NCBI RefSeq assembly: GCF_000685215.1
Contig: NZ_ARYJ01000007.1
Location: 153,791 to 217,790, forward strand
Length of the DNA: 64,000 nucleotides
Direction: 5' to 3'
From: Hyphomonas jannaschiana VP2
GTDB taxonomy: Bacteria; Pseudomonadota; Alphaproteobacteria; Caulobacterales; Hyphomonadaceae
The notes under the pieces are model-generated. The model was not told where the DNA came from. It was given only the letters and a program-made list of their open reading frames with translations, and did not search any database. The position numbers were made by a program, and so were the translations under genes. Of the stretch, positions 36,570 to 47,542 are shown piece after piece (positions within the stretch are counted from its first letter, which is position 1; every line of letters starts with the position of its first letter).

Positions 36570-37985
36570 CTAGATGTGGAGAACGCGACCCTCGGCGTCG
36601 AGGACGGATTCGTGCATCATTTCCGACAGGGTCGGGTGCGGGAAGACGGTGTGTGCGAGGTCCTGCTCGGTCAGCTCGCCCTGCCGCGCGATGACATAGC
36701 CCTGGATCAGCTCAGTGACTTCCGCGCCGACCATGTGCGCGCCCAGCAGTTCGCCAGTCTTCTTGTCGAAGACGGTCTTCACGAAGCCGTCCGGCGCCCC
36801 GAGGGCGATCGCCTTGCCGTTGCCGATGAAGGGGAAGCGGCCGACCTTGATGTCATAGCCTTTTTCCTTCGCCGCCTTCTCAGTCAGGCCGACGCTGGCG
36901 ACCTGCGGATGCGAATAGGTGCAGCCCGGCACGTTCCACGGGTCGAACTTCTCGCCATGACCTTTGCCTGCGATGGCTTCGACGCACATGACGCCTTCAT
37001 GGCTGGCCTTGTGGGCGAGCCAGGGCGGGCCGGTGAGGTCGCCGATGGCGTAGAGGCCGGGCACTCCGGTCTTGCCGAAGCCGTCGACCACGACATGCGT
37101 CTTCTCGATCTTCGCGCCGAGCGCTTCGAGGCCCAGATTCTCGACATTGCCGACGATGCCGACAGCAAGGATGATGCGGTCGAATTCCTGCGTCTCCTTC
37201 TTGCCGTCCTTGCCCGTGATTTCAGCGGTGACTGTGTTCTTGCCGGGCTTCAGGTTGCCGACCTGCGTACCGGTCAGGATCTTCATTCCCTGCTTCTTGA
37301 ATTCCTTCTCGGCATGCTTCGAGATTTCCTCGTCTTCCACCGGCAGAATGCGGTCCATGACCTCGACGACAGTCGTCTCCGCACCCAGCTCGTTATAGAA
37401 GCTCGCAAACTCAATGCCGATGGCACCGGAGCCGATGACCAGCAGCCGCTTCGGCATCACATCCGGCGTCATGGCTTCGCGATAGGTCCAGACGAGTTTG
37501 CCGTCCGCAACGAGGCCAGCCTGCGGGATGTCACGCGCGCGGGCGCCAGTGGCGAGGATAACGTGCCTGGACTGGTAGGAGGTATCCTTCCCGTCCTTGC
37601 CCTTCACGATCACCTTCGGCGCAGGCGCACCCTTCTCAAGGCGCGCAGTGCCTTCGAGGACGTCGATCTTGTTCTTCTTCATGAGGAACTTCACGCCGTT
37701 CGACAGCTGGTTCGCCACGCCGCGAGAGCGCTTTACGACCGCTTCCAGATCGAAGTCCGCCTTGTCGATGACGAGGCCGAAATCCTTGGCGTGCTTTGCG
37801 AGGTAAAGCACTTCGGCTGACCGCAGCAGCGCCTTGGTCGGGATGCAGCCCCAGTTCAGGCAAATGCCGCCCAGCGCCTCGCGCTCGACGATAGCCGTCT
37901 TCAGGCCAAGCTGGGTTGCCCGGATCGCTGTAACGTAGCCGCCCGGGCCGGAACCGATAACGATGAGGTCGTATTGGGTGCTCAT
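36570..37985 (-). CDS. lpd: Dihydrolipoamide dehydrogenase (E3)
   Basis: A 471-residue flavoprotein that reoxidises the lipoyl groups of the pyruvate dehydrogenase complex and passes electrons to NAD+. It has the FAD-binding IGSGPGGYVTAIRA, the redox cysteine pair Cys42/Cys47 in GGICLNWGCIPTK, the NAD site LLVIGSGAIGIEFASF, and the catalytic His-Glu in HPTLSEMMHE near the C-terminus. GGAAGGG before the ATG at 37985 settles the start against a longer frame. It follows pdhC by 16 bases and closes the pdh cluster. Confidence 0.96.
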   Translation of the reverse strand: MSTQYDLIVIGSGPGGYVTAIRATQLGLKTAIVEREALGGICLNWGCIPTKALLRSAEVLYLAKHAKDFGLVIDKADFDLEAVVKRSRGVANQLSNGVKFLMKKNKIDVLEGTARLEKGAPAPKVIVKGKDGKDTSYQSRHVILATGARARDIPQAGLVADGKLVWTYREAMTPDVMPKRLLVIGSGAIGIEFASFYNELGAETTVVEVMDRILPVEDEEISKHAEKEFKKQGMKILTGTQVGNLKPGKNTVTAEITGKDGKKETQEFDRIILAVGIVGNVENLGLEALGAKIEKTHVVVDGFGKTGVPGLYAIGDLTGPPWLAHKASHEGVMCVEAIAGKGHGEKFDPWNVPGCTYSHPQVASVGLTEKAAKEKGYDIKVGRFPFIGNGKAIALGAPDGFVKTVFDKKTGELLGAHMVGAEVTELIQGYVIARQGELTEQDLAHTVFPHPTLSEMMHESVLDAEGRVLHI

Positions 37986-38001
37986 GAGTTTCCCTTCCGG
38001 C

Positions 38002-39360
38002 CTACAGAAGCATCGCTTCGGGGGTTTCGACGTAGCGCTTGAAGGCCTGAAGCCACTTCGCGCCTTCTGCACCGCCTATTACACGATGGTCACAGGTGAG
38101 CGTGACGGTCATGATCGTGGCGGCTTCGACATTGCCCTTGGCGTTGACCACAGCGCGCTTTTCACCCGCACCGACGGAGAGGATCATGCCTTCCGGCGGG
38201 TTGATGATGGAGGCGAAGGATTTGATGCCGAACATGCCGAGGTTCGAGATCGAGAACGTGCCGCCGGTATATTCCTGCGGCTTCAGTTTCCGGTCCCGGG
38301 CGCGCTCTGCCAGGTCTTTCATTTCCTTGGAGATTTCGGAGAGACCTTTCTCTTCCGCCTTGAAGATGACCGGCGTGATCAGGCCGCCATCGATGGCGAC
38401 GGCGACCGAGACATTGGCGTGTTTGTGATAGGCGATGCCCTTGTCGGTGTAGCTGGCATTGCAATCCGGCTCGTCCATCAGGGCAAGGGCGGCGGCCTTG
38501 ATCAGCATGTCGTTGACAGAGATCTTGATCCCCTTCTCTGCTGCAGCATTTATTGCAGATCGCGAGGCGAGGAGCCGGTCGATGTTGAGGTCCACATTCA
38601 GCGGGAAGTGCGGCACCTGCATGAAGCTTTCGGTCAGGCGGCGGGCCACCGTCTTGCGCATGCCATCCAGCGGCTTCAGCTCATAACTGTCGGGCGCGTA
38701 GACCCGGTCGTCCAGCACCTGCGGCAGGATCAGGCCATCCGGCTTCGGCGCTGCAGCAGATGCTGCAGCAGGCGCAGCGCCGGGCTTCGCGTTTTCCACG
38801 TCACGCTTGATGATACGGCCGCGCGGGCCGGTGCCTGAAATGGAAGACAGGTCGATGCCTTTCATGTCCGCAATCCGGCGCGCCAGCGGGCTCGCCTTGA
38901 TGCGGCCGTCAGCGGTGTTGGCAGACGGCAGCGGCGTGGTCGCCAGCTCTTTCTTGTCCTGACTACCGCCGACCTTATCGGACTTGGCCATGACTATATC
39001 GGACTTAGGCGTGCTTTGTTCGGACTTCGGCGTGTCTTCAGACGACTCTTTCTTTGCCTCCTTGGCGGGTTCCGGTGCGGCCTTCGCTTCCGGTGCCTCA
39101 ACCGCGGACGGGTCTTCGCCCTCTTCCGCCAGGACGGCGATGACGGCATTGACCTTCACGCCCTCCGTTCCGGCCGCGACGAGGAGCTTCGCGACAGTAC
39201 CTTCGTCCACGGCCTCGACTTCCATCGTGGCCTTGTCGGTCTCGATCTCGGCGATGACGTCACCGGAGGAGATCGTGTCCCCTTCCTTGACGAGCCATTT
39301 GGACAGCGTGCCTTCCTCCATCGTGGGAGAGAGCGCCGGCATGGTGATGTTGATGGACAT
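38002..39360 (-). CDS. pdhC: Pyruvate dehydrogenase complex dihydrolipoyl acetyltransferase (E2)
   Basis: A 452-residue E2 with the standard order: one lipoyl domain (about 1-80; lipoyl Lys43 in ETDKATMEV), an Ala/Pro/Glu/Lys-rich linker containing a [13 protein letters not shown] repeat, a peripheral-subunit binding domain ([16 protein letters not shown] to GRIIKRDV at about 165-195), and the acetyltransferase core ending in [14 protein letters not shown] with the catalytic His near 425. It forms the core of the complex making acetyl-CoA. Its lipoyl domain is nearly the same as that at the start of pdhB. Confidence 0.95.
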   Translation of the reverse strand: MSINITMPALSPTMEEGTLSKWLVKEGDTISSGDVIAEIETDKATMEVEAVDEGTVAKLLVAAGTEGVKVNAVIAVLAEEGEDPSAVEAPEAKAAPEPAKEAKKESSEDTPKSEQSTPKSDIVMAKSDKVGGSQDKKELATTPLPSANTADGRIKASPLARRIADMKGIDLSSISGTGPRGRIIKRDVENAKPGAAPAAASAAAPKPDGLILPQVLDDRVYAPDSYELKPLDGMRKTVARRLTESFMQVPHFPLNVDLNIDRLLASRSAINAAAEKGIKISVNDMLIKAAALALMDEPDCNASYTDKGIAYHKHANVSVAVAIDGGLITPVIFKAEEKGLSEISKEMKDLAERARDRKLKPQEYTGGTFSISNLGMFGIKSFASIINPPEGMILSVGAGEKRAVVNAKGNVEAATIMTVTLTCDHRVIGGAEGAKWLQAFKRYVETPEAMLL

Positions 39361-40760
39361 GGTGTCTTGTCCCCTTACTTCACGTAGCAGACCTTGAGCG
39401 CCGCCTCGACGATGTCGTCGGCGTTCGGCAGGCTCAGGGCTTCGAGGTTGGCGGCGTAGGGCAGCGGCACGTCTTTCTGGTGCACGCGGGCCGGCGGGGC
39501 ATCGAGATAGTCGAAGGCTTCGGCGGTGACGGTCGCGGCGATCTCCGCGCCGACGCCCATGAAGCGCCAGCCTTCTTCACAACAGACGATGCGGTTTGTC
39601 TTCTTCACGCTTTCGATGACGGTTGCCGTGTCGAGCGGGCGGATGGTTCGCAGGTCGACGACTTCGGCGTCAATCCCCTGCTCCGCCAGTTTCTCTGCCG
39701 CCTCCAGCGCGAAGCCGACCATGCGGGAATGCGCCACCAGCGTGACATCTGTGCCCTGACGCTTGATCGCCGCCTTGCCAATGGGCAGGACGTAGTCGTC
39801 CAGGTCCGGCACCGGGAAGGAATGACCGTAGAGCAGTTCATGCTCCAGGAAGATCACCGGGTTCGGATCACGGATGGCGGCCTTCAGCAGGCCCTTCGCA
39901 TCGGCGGCGTCATAAGGCGCCACGACTTTCAGGCCCGGAATATGACCATACCAGGAGGAATAGTCCTGGCTGTGCTGCGCGCCGACGCGGGCGGCTGCGC
40001 CGTTCGGGCCGCGGAACACAATCGGGCAGCCCATCTGTCCGCCGGACATATAGAGTGTCTTCGCAGCCGAGTTCACGATCTGGTCGATGGCCTGCATGGC
40101 GAAGTTGAAGGTCATGAATTCGACGATGGGCTTCAGGCCGGCAAAGGCCGCCCCGACGCCGAGACCGGCAAAGCCATGTTCCGTGATCGGCGTGTCGACC
40201 ACGCGGCGGTCACCAAATTCCTGCAACAGTTCGCGGGAGACCTTGTAGGCGCCCTGATACTGGGCGACTTCCTCGCCCATCAGGAAGACATTCTCATCGC
40301 GCCGCATTTCCTCGGCCATGGCGTCACGCAGAGCATCGCGGACGGTCGTCTCGGTAAAGCTCGTGCCTTCCGGAATGGAAGGATCCGAGAGCACTTTGAC
40401 CTCTGGCGCTTCCGGCGCAGCGGCGCCTTCGGAAGCGGGTGCTTCGTCTTTCTTTTCAGTTTCAGGTACGGGGCTGCTGTCGGGCTTCTTTTTCGCCTCA
40501 ACGCTGCCGGCATCTTCGCCCTCTTCCGCCAGCACGGCGATGACCGCGTTGACCTTCACCCCTTCGGTGCCTTCCGGCACGAGGATCTTGGCGAGGGTCC
40601 CTTCATCGACGGCTTCGACTTCCATCGTCGCCTTGTCGGTCTCGATCTCGGCAATGACATCTCCGGAGGAGACGGTGTCGCCTTCCTTCTTGAGCCATTT
40701 GGACAGCGTGCCTTCTTCCATCGTCGGAGACAGGGCGGGCATGAGAATATCAACGGACAT
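39120..40760 (-). repeat. Duplicated lipoyl-domain coding segment (starts of pdhC and pdhB)
   Basis: The first about 80 codons of pdhC (39360 leftward to about 39120) and of pdhB (40760 leftward to about 40520) encode almost the same lipoyl domain, sharing for example [17 protein letters not shown] and [20 protein letters not shown]. By eye the DNA is also clearly alike. The span given runs from the outer end of one copy to the outer end of the other. An internal duplication kept similar by selection or gene conversion is likely. Confidence 0.7.
39375..40760 (-). CDS. pdhB: Pyruvate dehydrogenase E1 beta subunit with N-terminal lipoyl domain
   Basis: A 461-residue E1-beta fused to a lipoyl domain. 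Residues 1-80 are a full lipoyl domain with Lys43 in ETDKATMEV. An acidic, Ala/Pro-rich linker runs to about 135. The transketolase-like E1-beta domain follows, with [17 protein letters not shown] and the C-terminal domain [19 protein letters not shown]. Rhizobia and other Alphaproteobacteria share this fusion. The ATG at 40760 shares its A with the TGA of a 25-codon ORF upstream, and a GGAG lies seven bases before it. Confidence 0.95.
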   Translation of the reverse strand: MSVDILMPALSPTMEEGTLSKWLKKEGDTVSSGDVIAEIETDKATMEVEAVDEGTLAKILVPEGTEGVKVNAVIAVLAEEGEDAGSVEAKKKPDSSPVPETEKKDEAPASEGAAAPEAPEVKVLSDPSIPEGTSFTETTVRDALRDAMAEEMRRDENVFLMGEEVAQYQGAYKVSRELLQEFGDRRVVDTPITEHGFAGLGVGAAFAGLKPIVEFMTFNFAMQAIDQIVNSAAKTLYMSGGQMGCPIVFRGPNGAAARVGAQHSQDYSSWYGHIPGLKVVAPYDAADAKGLLKAAIRDPNPVIFLEHELLYGHSFPVPDLDDYVLPIGKAAIKRQGTDVTLVAHSRMVGFALEAAEKLAEQGIDAEVVDLRTIRPLDTATVIESVKKTNRIVCCEEGWRFMGVGAEIAATVTAEAFDYLDAPPARVHQKDVPLPYAANLEALSLPNADDIVEAALKVCYVK

Positions 40761-40837
40761 CAAAAGGCTCCGGAAATCATATTGGCGTTCTGCGCGATCA
40801 GGCGCAAAGCAGCATGTGTTGCGAGGTCATCCGTCAT
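40760..40837 (-). CDS. Possible 25-residue small ORF coupled to pdhB
   Basis: A short open frame between pdhA and pdhB, read leftward from ATG at 40837. It encodes 25 residues (opening [13 protein letters not shown], ending ANMISGAF). GGAGG lies eight bases before the ATG, stronger than the pdhB site. Its TGA shares a base with the pdhB ATG (TGATG), the classic sign of translational coupling. There is no recognised family, and the helix-like sequence gives no function. It may be a real micro-protein or a leader that sets pdhB translation. Chance cannot be excluded for such a short frame. Confidence 0.45.
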   Translation of the reverse strand: MTDDLATHAALRLIAQNANMISGAF

Positions 40838-40908
40838 CGCACTAATCCTCCACCGGCCTGAAAAGGCCTTTGAAACAGAATGCGTGGGGAACCGGCCAGT
40901 TCCTGTTG

Positions 40909-41922
40909 TCACGCGACCTCCGCATCTTTCAGCACGTCGGTCCAGAGGTCGCTCGGATCGGGCTCCGGACTTTCGAGCGAGAAGTCCGCGGCCTCTTTCA
41001 CGATGGCCTTGATTTCGTTGTCGATCTTCTTGAGCTCGGCTTCGTCGGCATGCCCGGCTTCCAGGATGTGCTTCTTCAGGCCATCGATCGGATCATGATG
41101 GCTGCGCACATCATCCACTTCTTCCCGTTTGCGGTATTTCGCCGGGTCGGACATGGAATGGCCGCGATAGCGGTAGGTCTTCATTTCGAGAATGTACGGG
41201 CCCTTGCCCGAGCGGGCATATTTCACGGCGCGTTCACCGGCCTCACGCACGGCCAGCACATCCATGCCGTCAACTTCCTCGCCTTCGATTTCGAAAGAGA
41301 TGCCGCGCTTGAACAGCTCGGTTTCCGCAGAGGCGCGGTCCACGCTGGTGCCCATGGCATACATGTTGTTCTCGATCACATAGACGACCGGAAGGTCCCA
41401 CAGGGATGCCATATTGAAGGACTCATAGACCTGTCCCTGGTTCGAAGCGCCATCGCCGAAATAAGCGACCGAGACGTGGTCATTGCCGCGATACTTGTTG
41501 GCGAAGCCGAGCCCGGTACCGATTGGCACCTGCGCCCCGACGATTCCGTGGCCGCCGAAGAAGTTTTTCTCCTTCGAGAACATGTGCATCGAACCGCCTT
41601 TGCCTTTCGACAAGCCGCCGATGCGCCCGGTCAGTTCGGCCATGACGCCTTTCGGGTCCATGCCGCAGGCCAGCATGTGGCCATGGTCGCGATAACCGGT
41701 GATGACCTGGTCGCCATCCTTCAGGCAGGCCTGCACGCCGGTCACGACGGCTTCCTGTCCGATATAGAGGTGGCAGAAACCTGCGATCTTGCCCATGCCG
41801 TAAAGCTGGCCGGCCTTCTCCTCGAAGCGCCGGATGAGGAGCATGTCGCGGTAGTATTTGAGAATTTCGTCTTTACCCGTTTTAGTGGGTGCTTTTTTTG
41901 AACTCTTGGGTTTCGTAGCCAT
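40909..41922 (-). CDS. pdhA: Pyruvate dehydrogenase E1 alpha subunit
   Basis: A 337-residue thiamine-diphosphate enzyme subunit that decarboxylates pyruvate. It has the TPP-binding GDGASNQGQVYESFNMA with VIENN at about 165-195, the GGSMHMFS loop, and the conserved RYRGHSMSDPAKYR near 262-275. A lysine-rich N-terminus (KPKSSKKAPTK) is typical of the alphaproteobacterial protein. AGGAGGACCC precedes the ATG at 41922. It leads the cluster pdhA, small ORF, pdhB, pdhC, lpd, with the FtsB-like gene 64 bases before it. Confidence 0.96.
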   Translation of the reverse strand: MATKPKSSKKAPTKTGKDEILKYYRDMLLIRRFEEKAGQLYGMGKIAGFCHLYIGQEAVVTGVQACLKDGDQVITGYRDHGHMLACGMDPKGVMAELTGRIGGLSKGKGGSMHMFSKEKNFFGGHGIVGAQVPIGTGLGFANKYRGNDHVSVAYFGDGASNQGQVYESFNMASLWDLPVVYVIENNMYAMGTSVDRASAETELFKRGISFEIEGEEVDGMDVLAVREAGERAVKYARSGKGPYILEMKTYRYRGHSMSDPAKYRKREEVDDVRSHHDPIDGLKKHILEAGHADEAELKKIDNEIKAIVKEAADFSLESPEPDPSDLWTDVLKDAEVA

Positions 41923-41986
41923 GGGTCCTCCTGCCTATGGCCGTTATGTGGGCTCAGTTCCCATGGGGCAAGCCCACCGAGCTATG

Positions 41987-42286
41987 TCATTTTGCAGAGG
42001 TGGTGTCCGATGCGAGGAGAACGACCTCGTCCGGATAGACAAAAGCCAGCTTCTGGCGGGCCAGAGCTTCAACATAATCGCGGTCGACAGAGCCAGGCGT
42101 CAGGCGCCGGATGTCGCTGCGCAAATGCTCGATTTCACTGTTGATCTGAGCCAGTTCCGCCTTGCGGTCCTGCAGCTCCAATTGGGCGTCCGTCCAACGG
42201 CCAAGGCCCTTCTCCCCCGCAAAGGCGTGGTAGGCGAAGTAGAGAATCACAAGGCAAAGGCCCAAGGCCTCGAGTCGGGAGGTCAT
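41987..42286 (-). CDS. FtsB/DivIC-type septum formation initiator protein
   Basis: A 99-residue bitopic protein: one membrane helix (about 4-20, LEALGLCLVILYFAYHAF) followed by a coiled coil (QDRKAELAQINSEIEHLRSDI), the layout of FtsB, which links the divisome in the cell membrane. The end of the coil, RDYVEALARQKLAFVYPDEVV, matches the FtsB/DivIC pattern. It lies between eno and pdhA, as in many Alphaproteobacteria. FtsL is not here. The name FtsB is likely but not proven at this length. Confidence 0.85.
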   Translation of the reverse strand: MTSRLEALGLCLVILYFAYHAFAGEKGLGRWTDAQLELQDRKAELAQINSEIEHLRSDIRRLTPGSVDRDYVEALARQKLAFVYPDEVVLLASDTTSAK

Positions 42287-42321
42287 GGGTTAAAGACTGG
42301 ACTGTTTTGGTTAAGAGAGCG

Positions 42322-42349
42322 TGAGGACGGCCCACCAGAGCCGCCCTCA
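42322..42349 (-). terminator. Probable intrinsic terminator after eno
   Basis: On the minus strand, TGAGGGCGGC and GCCGTCCTCA form a ten-pair stem with one G-U pair and an eight-base loop, directly after the eno stop. The following run is CGCTCTCTT, poor in T, so termination may be weak, allowing some read-through to the FtsB-like gene. Confidence 0.45.
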
Positions 42350-42356
42350 TCACTGC

Positions 42357-43658
<1,302 letters not shown>

Positions 43659-43676
43659 TTATCTGGCCAAAATGCA

Positions 43677-43708
43677 AGGCGCCCCCTACCCGCTGGCAGG
43701 AGGCGCCT
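43677..43708 (-). terminator. Probable intrinsic terminator after rpmF
   Basis: AGGCGCCTCCT pairs with AGGGGGCGCCT (11 pairs with one mismatch, 10-base loop) on the minus strand, between the rpmF stop and the eno start. The sequence after the stem is TGCATTTTGG, with a modest T run. It fits a terminator separating rpmF from eno. Confidence 0.55.
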
Positions 43709-43753
43709 GAAGCCTTAGTCGGCTGCGCCCGAAAGCGCAACAGCCGGTAAATG

Positions 43754-43939
43754 CTAGATATCGTCGCGCGGCTCGAGGACCTGGCGGCCGCGATACTCAC
43801 CCGACTTCAGGTCGATGTGGTGCGGACGGCGCAGTTCGCCGGAGTTCGCATCTTCGATGTAGGTGTTCATCGCAAGACGGTCGTGCGCGCGGCGCATACC
43901 ACGGCGGGACTTCGATTTCTTACTCTTTGGGACTGCCAT
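43754..43939 (-). CDS. rpmF: 50S ribosomal protein L32
   Basis: A 61-residue ribosomal protein with the L32 opening [19 protein letters not shown] and the tail [16 protein letters not shown]. No zinc CxxC pairs are present, so it is the cysteine-free form common in Alphaproteobacteria. The ATG at 43939 (MAVPKSK) gives the canonical N-terminus; a longer frame exists but is not needed. It is flanked by terminator-like stems and is probably a single-gene unit. Confidence 0.97.
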   Translation of the reverse strand: MAVPKSKKSKSRRGMRRAHDRLAMNTYIEDANSGELRRPHHIDLKSGEYRGRQVLEPRDDI

Positions 43940-44036
43940 GACAGGTATCCGGAGTTGTTGCGCCTGACGGCACATGTGAATTGGAAACGCGCGTCATACA
44001 GAGGCGAGTCGGACTTTGCAAGGCTTGAGCGGCATC

Positions 44037-44063
44037 CGGCCGGGCTTTTCTTCAGCCCGGCCG
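44037..44063. terminator. Strong inverted repeat after the dipeptidase gene
   Basis: CGGCCGGGC and GCCCGGCCG make a perfect nine-base-pair stem with a nine-base loop, just beyond the stop of the M19 peptidase gene on the minus strand. No T run follows in either direction, so it may work only weakly as a terminator or protect the 3' end of the message. Confidence 0.4.
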
Positions 44064-44070
44064 ATCCACC

Positions 44071-45330
44071 CTATTCCGCTGTTTCCTTTGCGGCTTCAGC
44101 CTGACGCAGCACGCGCATCATGTTACCGCCCCAGATCTTCGCCAGATCCTCCTCTGTATAACCTTCTTCCAGCAGGCGTTCGGAGACTTTCGGAAGGAAG
44201 GAGACATCCTCCATCCCGATCACACCGCCGCCGCCGTCCCAGTCAGCGCCCATGCCCACATGATCCGGGCCAACCAGCTCCAGGGCACGCAGCATGTGCT
44301 CCATGAACTTTTCAAAGGTCGAGCGTGGCGGTGGGAATTCCGCATTGATCGCCTCCATCCGCTCCATATAGCGCGCCTTGGTTTCTTCGTCGGCGGTGAA
44401 CGGATTCACGCCTTCAAACTCGGTCTTCAGCCCCTCCAGAGCGGCGCGGCGCTCCGGCGAATCCTCAAGTTCTTCAAGGTAGCCGCTATAGGCATTGATC
44501 TGGATGACACCGCCCTGCGCCGCGATGTCCTTCAGGAACTCGTCCGGAATATTGCGAGGGTGGTCATAGACCGACTTCAGGCCGGTATGGGTCAGGATCA
44601 CCGGCGTGGTCGAGATCTCGATCATGTCCCGCACCGCGGCATCGGATGAGTGGGACCCGTCGATCACCATGCCCAGCCGGTTTGCTTCGCGCACCAGGTC
44701 CTTGCCGAGGTCCGTCAGGCCTGTGTCGTCCGGGCTGGTGAAATCCGTTGCGCTGCCGCCGAACTGGTTATCCCGGAAGTGAATCAGGCCCACCATTCGC
44801 AGGCCTTTGTCATAGAAGGTCTCCAGATTGGTGACGTCGAGCATCAGCGGATAGCTGTTCTCCATCGACTGCAGAACCACCTTCTTACCAGACGCCGCAA
44901 TGCGCTCTGCATCATCAGCGGTGTAGGCCAGCTCAAACGTGTCGGGATGGTCGGCCACCATTTTCAGGATTTCATCCTGGCGGGCCGTCGCAGCCTTGAA
45001 TGCCGCCTCATACGCTTCTTCCGTCAGCGGGCCCTGAGGGGTGAAGATCACCCAGAAACCACCATCGAGCCCGCCGCGATTCATCTTCGGCACATCGACC
45101 TGCACAGATCCCATCTGCATCGGGTTGTCGGCCATGATGTCGAAATCCGGCTTCGACAGGTTGGCCGGCGTATCGAGGTGCGAATCGAGCACCATCAGGT
45201 TCGCGTGAATTTCGGCGGGCGTCGCGGCTTCAACCGATTCGGCCGGCTCGGCGGGTTCAGTTTCAGCGGCTTTCGGGGTGCAGGCGCCCAGAAGTGCGAT
45301 GGCTGAAACGGCCAGGAGCATTTTGCGCAT
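44071..45330 (-). CDS. Membrane dipeptidase (peptidase M19) lipoprotein
   Basis: A 419-residue zinc dipeptidase of the renal dipeptidase family. It starts with a lipobox (IALLGAC, Cys17) and an acidic Pro/Ala/Glu linker, so it is lipid-anchored. Zinc ligands: His in LDSHLDTPANL, the Glu in SMENSYPL, His in DGSHSSDAAV and ILTHTG, and Asp in GMGADWDGGGG. M19 enzymes split dipeptides, including those with a D-residue at the C-terminal side. It is monocistronic and bounded by hairpins. The ATG at 45330 is chosen because it opens a normal signal sequence. Confidence 0.92.
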   Translation of the reverse strand: MRKMLLAVSAIALLGACTPKAAETEPAEPAESVEAATPAEIHANLMVLDSHLDTPANLSKPDFDIMADNPMQMGSVQVDVPKMNRGGLDGGFWVIFTPQGPLTEEAYEAAFKAATARQDEILKMVADHPDTFELAYTADDAERIAASGKKVVLQSMENSYPLMLDVTNLETFYDKGLRMVGLIHFRDNQFGGSATDFTSPDDTGLTDLGKDLVREANRLGMVIDGSHSSDAAVRDMIEISTTPVILTHTGLKSVYDHPRNIPDEFLKDIAAQGGVIQINAYSGYLEELEDSPERRAALEGLKTEFEGVNPFTADEETKARYMERMEAINAEFPPPRSTFEKFMEHMLRALELVGPDHVGMGADWDGGGGVIGMEDVSFLPKVSERLLEEGYTEEDLAKIWGGNMMRVLRQAEAAKETAE

Positions 45331-45401
45331 GTGAGTCTTTCCTTCCAATGCTGCGCGAACCGTAGTGGCTCATGACAGCGTGGCAAGAAACCCAACAGCA
45401 G

Positions 45402-45427
45402 AAAAAGGCCGCTCCCGGGGGAGCGGC
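45402..45427 (-). terminator. Intrinsic terminator after the histidine-phosphatase gene
   Basis: On the minus strand, GCCGCTCCC pairs with GGGAGCGGC across a tight loop and is followed by CTTTTTCTG. This is a classic intrinsic terminator, placed about 165 bases after the phosphatase stop and before the dipeptidase start. Confidence 0.75.
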
Positions 45428-45590
45428 TAAGGTTTAGCAAGAAGGACGTCGGCCTGATGCCTTTGCAAGCAGCCGAGGCTCCCGGCCGACATCGATTTTT
45501 CTATCAAAGTGAGTCTGAACGGCAGGATGGCCCGCTTGTTGTGCGCCATTCACCTTTCAGGCGAGTTCTGCCCGCCTTATTACACCCCGT

Positions 45591-46331
45591 TCACGAAGCC
45601 TCTTCCGGACGCGTGAAGATCGCCTCCAGACTGCGCAGGTTCATGCCGTTCTTGAGGTAATTGGCGGGTGTCAGATTGACGGCCTTGATCATGCCGCGTT
45701 CGATCTGCGTCCGATTGCCGGATTCGTCCGGCACGAGGTCGAAATCGATGATGTTGATGCAGCCGGTGTCCTGCTCAAAACCGGCACTTGCACCAAGCGG
45801 CGCACCAATCACCGACGCCAGCACCATCCGGTTCACCACCTCATGAGCGACGACCAGCGCACTGGCCCAGCCCGGACGCATCAGCAGATCGGTCAGACCG
45901 TCCATGATCCGGACCATTGCTTCAGAGAATTTTTCGCCACCGGGCAGAAATTCGGCGTCCGGCTCTCCAGCCTGTTCGAACAAGAAGGTCATCGTCGCGG
46001 CAAGATGCTCAGGCGATTTGAAGTCGATATACTGGCCGGACCGCAATTCCTGGAAACGCTCCTCGACTTCCAGCTCCGGTGCATCGGGATGTTCGGCCAG
46101 CACCAGTTCGGCTGTCTGGCGCGTCCGCTTCAGGCCTGAACAGATGGCCAGATCAAAATGAACTTCCGCCAGAGCCGCGCCTGCCGCCCGCGCCTCATCT
46201 TCGCCCGCAGGCGTGAGACTGACGATCGACGGATCCCGCGTCCGGCGGACTTCTTCAGATGTATAATCGACGAAGCCGTGCCGCATCAGATAGATGCGGC
46301 GACGGCCCGTTGTTCCGGGAAGTGCGCTCAT
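45591..46331 (-). CDS. Histidine phosphatase (phosphoglycerate-mutase-like) family protein
   Basis: About 246 residues with the RHG phosphatase motif IYLMRHGF (His18) at the N-terminus, a second conserved arginine in [13 protein letters not shown], the catalytic Glu in [10 protein letters not shown], and the second His in VVAHEVVNR. The family uses a phospho-histidine intermediate and acts on sugar phosphates, metabolites or proteins; the substrate is not predictable. The ATG at 46331 overlaps the racemase stop by four bases (ATGA), so both genes are translated together. An upstream in-frame start at 46349 is less likely. Confidence 0.87.
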   Translation of the reverse strand: MSALPGTTGRRRIYLMRHGFVDYTSEEVRRTRDPSIVSLTPAGEDEARAAGAALAEVHFDLAICSGLKRTRQTAELVLAEHPDAPELEVEERFQELRSGQYIDFKSPEHLAATMTFLFEQAGEPDAEFLPGGEKFSEAMVRIMDGLTDLLMRPGWASALVVAHEVVNRMVLASVIGAPLGASAGFEQDTGCINIIDFDLVPDESGNRTQIERGMIKAVNLTPANYLKNGMNLRSLEAIFTRPEEAS

Positions 46332-47428
46332 CCGCGCGAAACACCCCAATCCTTCAGGATTTCATCCGTGTGCTCACCAAGCCCCGCCGGACGGCGCTGG
46401 ACCTTGCCCGGGGTTTCGGAGAAGCGCGGCGCCGGTGCAGGCTGGATCACGCCTTCAAGCTCAATGAACGTCTCGCGGTCTGTATTGTGCTTGTATTTCG
46501 GTGCCTCGGACATGGACAGCACCGGCGCAAAGCAGATGTCCGTCCCTTCCATGATCTCGCACCATTCATCCCGTGTTTTCGTCTTGATGACGTCCATGAC
46601 CTTCTGCTTCAGCTCGGGCCATTTGGATTTGTCCATCTGAGCGTCAAAGGCCGGATCCGTCAGCCCTGCCTTCTCGCGCAGGATGGCGTAGAACTGCGGC
46701 TCAATCGAGCCGATGGAGACCCATTTGCCATCTGCGCACTCATAAGTGTCGTAGAAGTGGGCGCCACCGTCGAGCATGTTTGCCTCGCGGTCGTCGGTCC
46801 AGATGCCCGCAGCTTTCATGCCGTAGAACATTGCGGCCAGCGACGCGGCACCGTCGGACATGGCCACGTCAATGACCTGACCCTTGCCGCCATTCTTCAC
46901 ATTGATGATGCCCGCCAGCACACCCATGGCGAGGTAAAGGGCGCCGCCGCCATAGTCACCGACAAGGTTCAGCGGTGGACGCGGACGGCCATCGCCGTCG
47001 CCCATCGCATGAAGCGCACCAGTGATCGCGATATAGTTGAGGTCGTGACCTGCGGAGTGGGACAGCGCGCCGGTCTGCCCCCAGCCGGTCATCCGGCCAT
47101 AGACGAGGTTCGGATTGCGCGCCAGGACGACATCGGGGCCCAGGCCGTTGCGTTCCATGACGCCGGGACGGAAGCCCTCGATCAACGCGTCTGCCTGCTC
47201 AAGCAGTTTCAGGGCGATTTCAATATCGCCCGGATCTTTCAGGTTCAGGCCAATAGACCGGCGGCCGCGGCCGGTGACATCCGCTGCCCGTCCCGGACGA
47301 CCATCGCCCGGGCGGTCAATGCGAATCACGTCAGCACCCATGTCTGAGAGGAGCATGCCGCAGAATGGCCCGGGGCCGATCCCTGCAAACTCAACAATCT
47401 TCACTCCGCTGAGAGGTCCCTGAGCCAT
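46328..47428 (-). CDS. Alpha-methylacyl-CoA racemase
   Basis: A 366-residue class III CoA-transferase-fold protein of the racemase subgroup. The catalytic set of mycobacterial MCR (His126, Asp156, Glu241) aligns with His128 in [12 protein letters not shown], Asp158 in LVGDYGGGA and Glu243 in GSIEPQFYA. It should epimerise 2-methylacyl-CoA esters so that branched fatty acids or sterol side chains can enter beta-oxidation. The ATG at 47428 (MAQGPL) follows GGGAG; a TTG six bases earlier is in frame. It is followed by the phosphatase gene with an ATGA overlap. Confidence 0.9.
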   Translation of the reverse strand: MAQGPLSGVKIVEFAGIGPGPFCGMLLSDMGADVIRIDRPGDGRPGRAADVTGRGRRSIGLNLKDPGDIEIALKLLEQADALIEGFRPGVMERNGLGPDVVLARNPNLVYGRMTGWGQTGALSHSAGHDLNYIAITGALHAMGDGDGRPRPPLNLVGDYGGGALYLAMGVLAGIINVKNGGKGQVIDVAMSDGAASLAAMFYGMKAAGIWTDDREANMLDGGAHFYDTYECADGKWVSIGSIEPQFYAILREKAGLTDPAFDAQMDKSKWPELKQKVMDVIKTKTRDEWCEIMEGTDICFAPVLSMSEAPKYKHNTDRETFIELEGVIQPAPAPRFSETPGKVQRRPAGLGEHTDEILKDWGVSRG

Positions 47429-47542
47429 CTCCAAACTCCCTTTCTAAGCCGTAATCTCGGTATTAGCAGATCATTAAGGCGGCTCGCCCCAAAAGGAAGG
47501 GGTACCCCGACGTCGCCTGTCGCGACGATTCCAGAGTTGCGT

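Noticed and set aside
39480..41012. A 510-residue plus-strand frame opposite pdhB and pdhA
   Set aside because: It is antisense to confirmed pdh genes and contains no recognisable domain.
45457..45660. A 67-residue plus-strand frame over the end of the histidine-phosphatase gene
   Set aside because: It overlaps the real gene antisense and shows no motif or ribosome-binding site.
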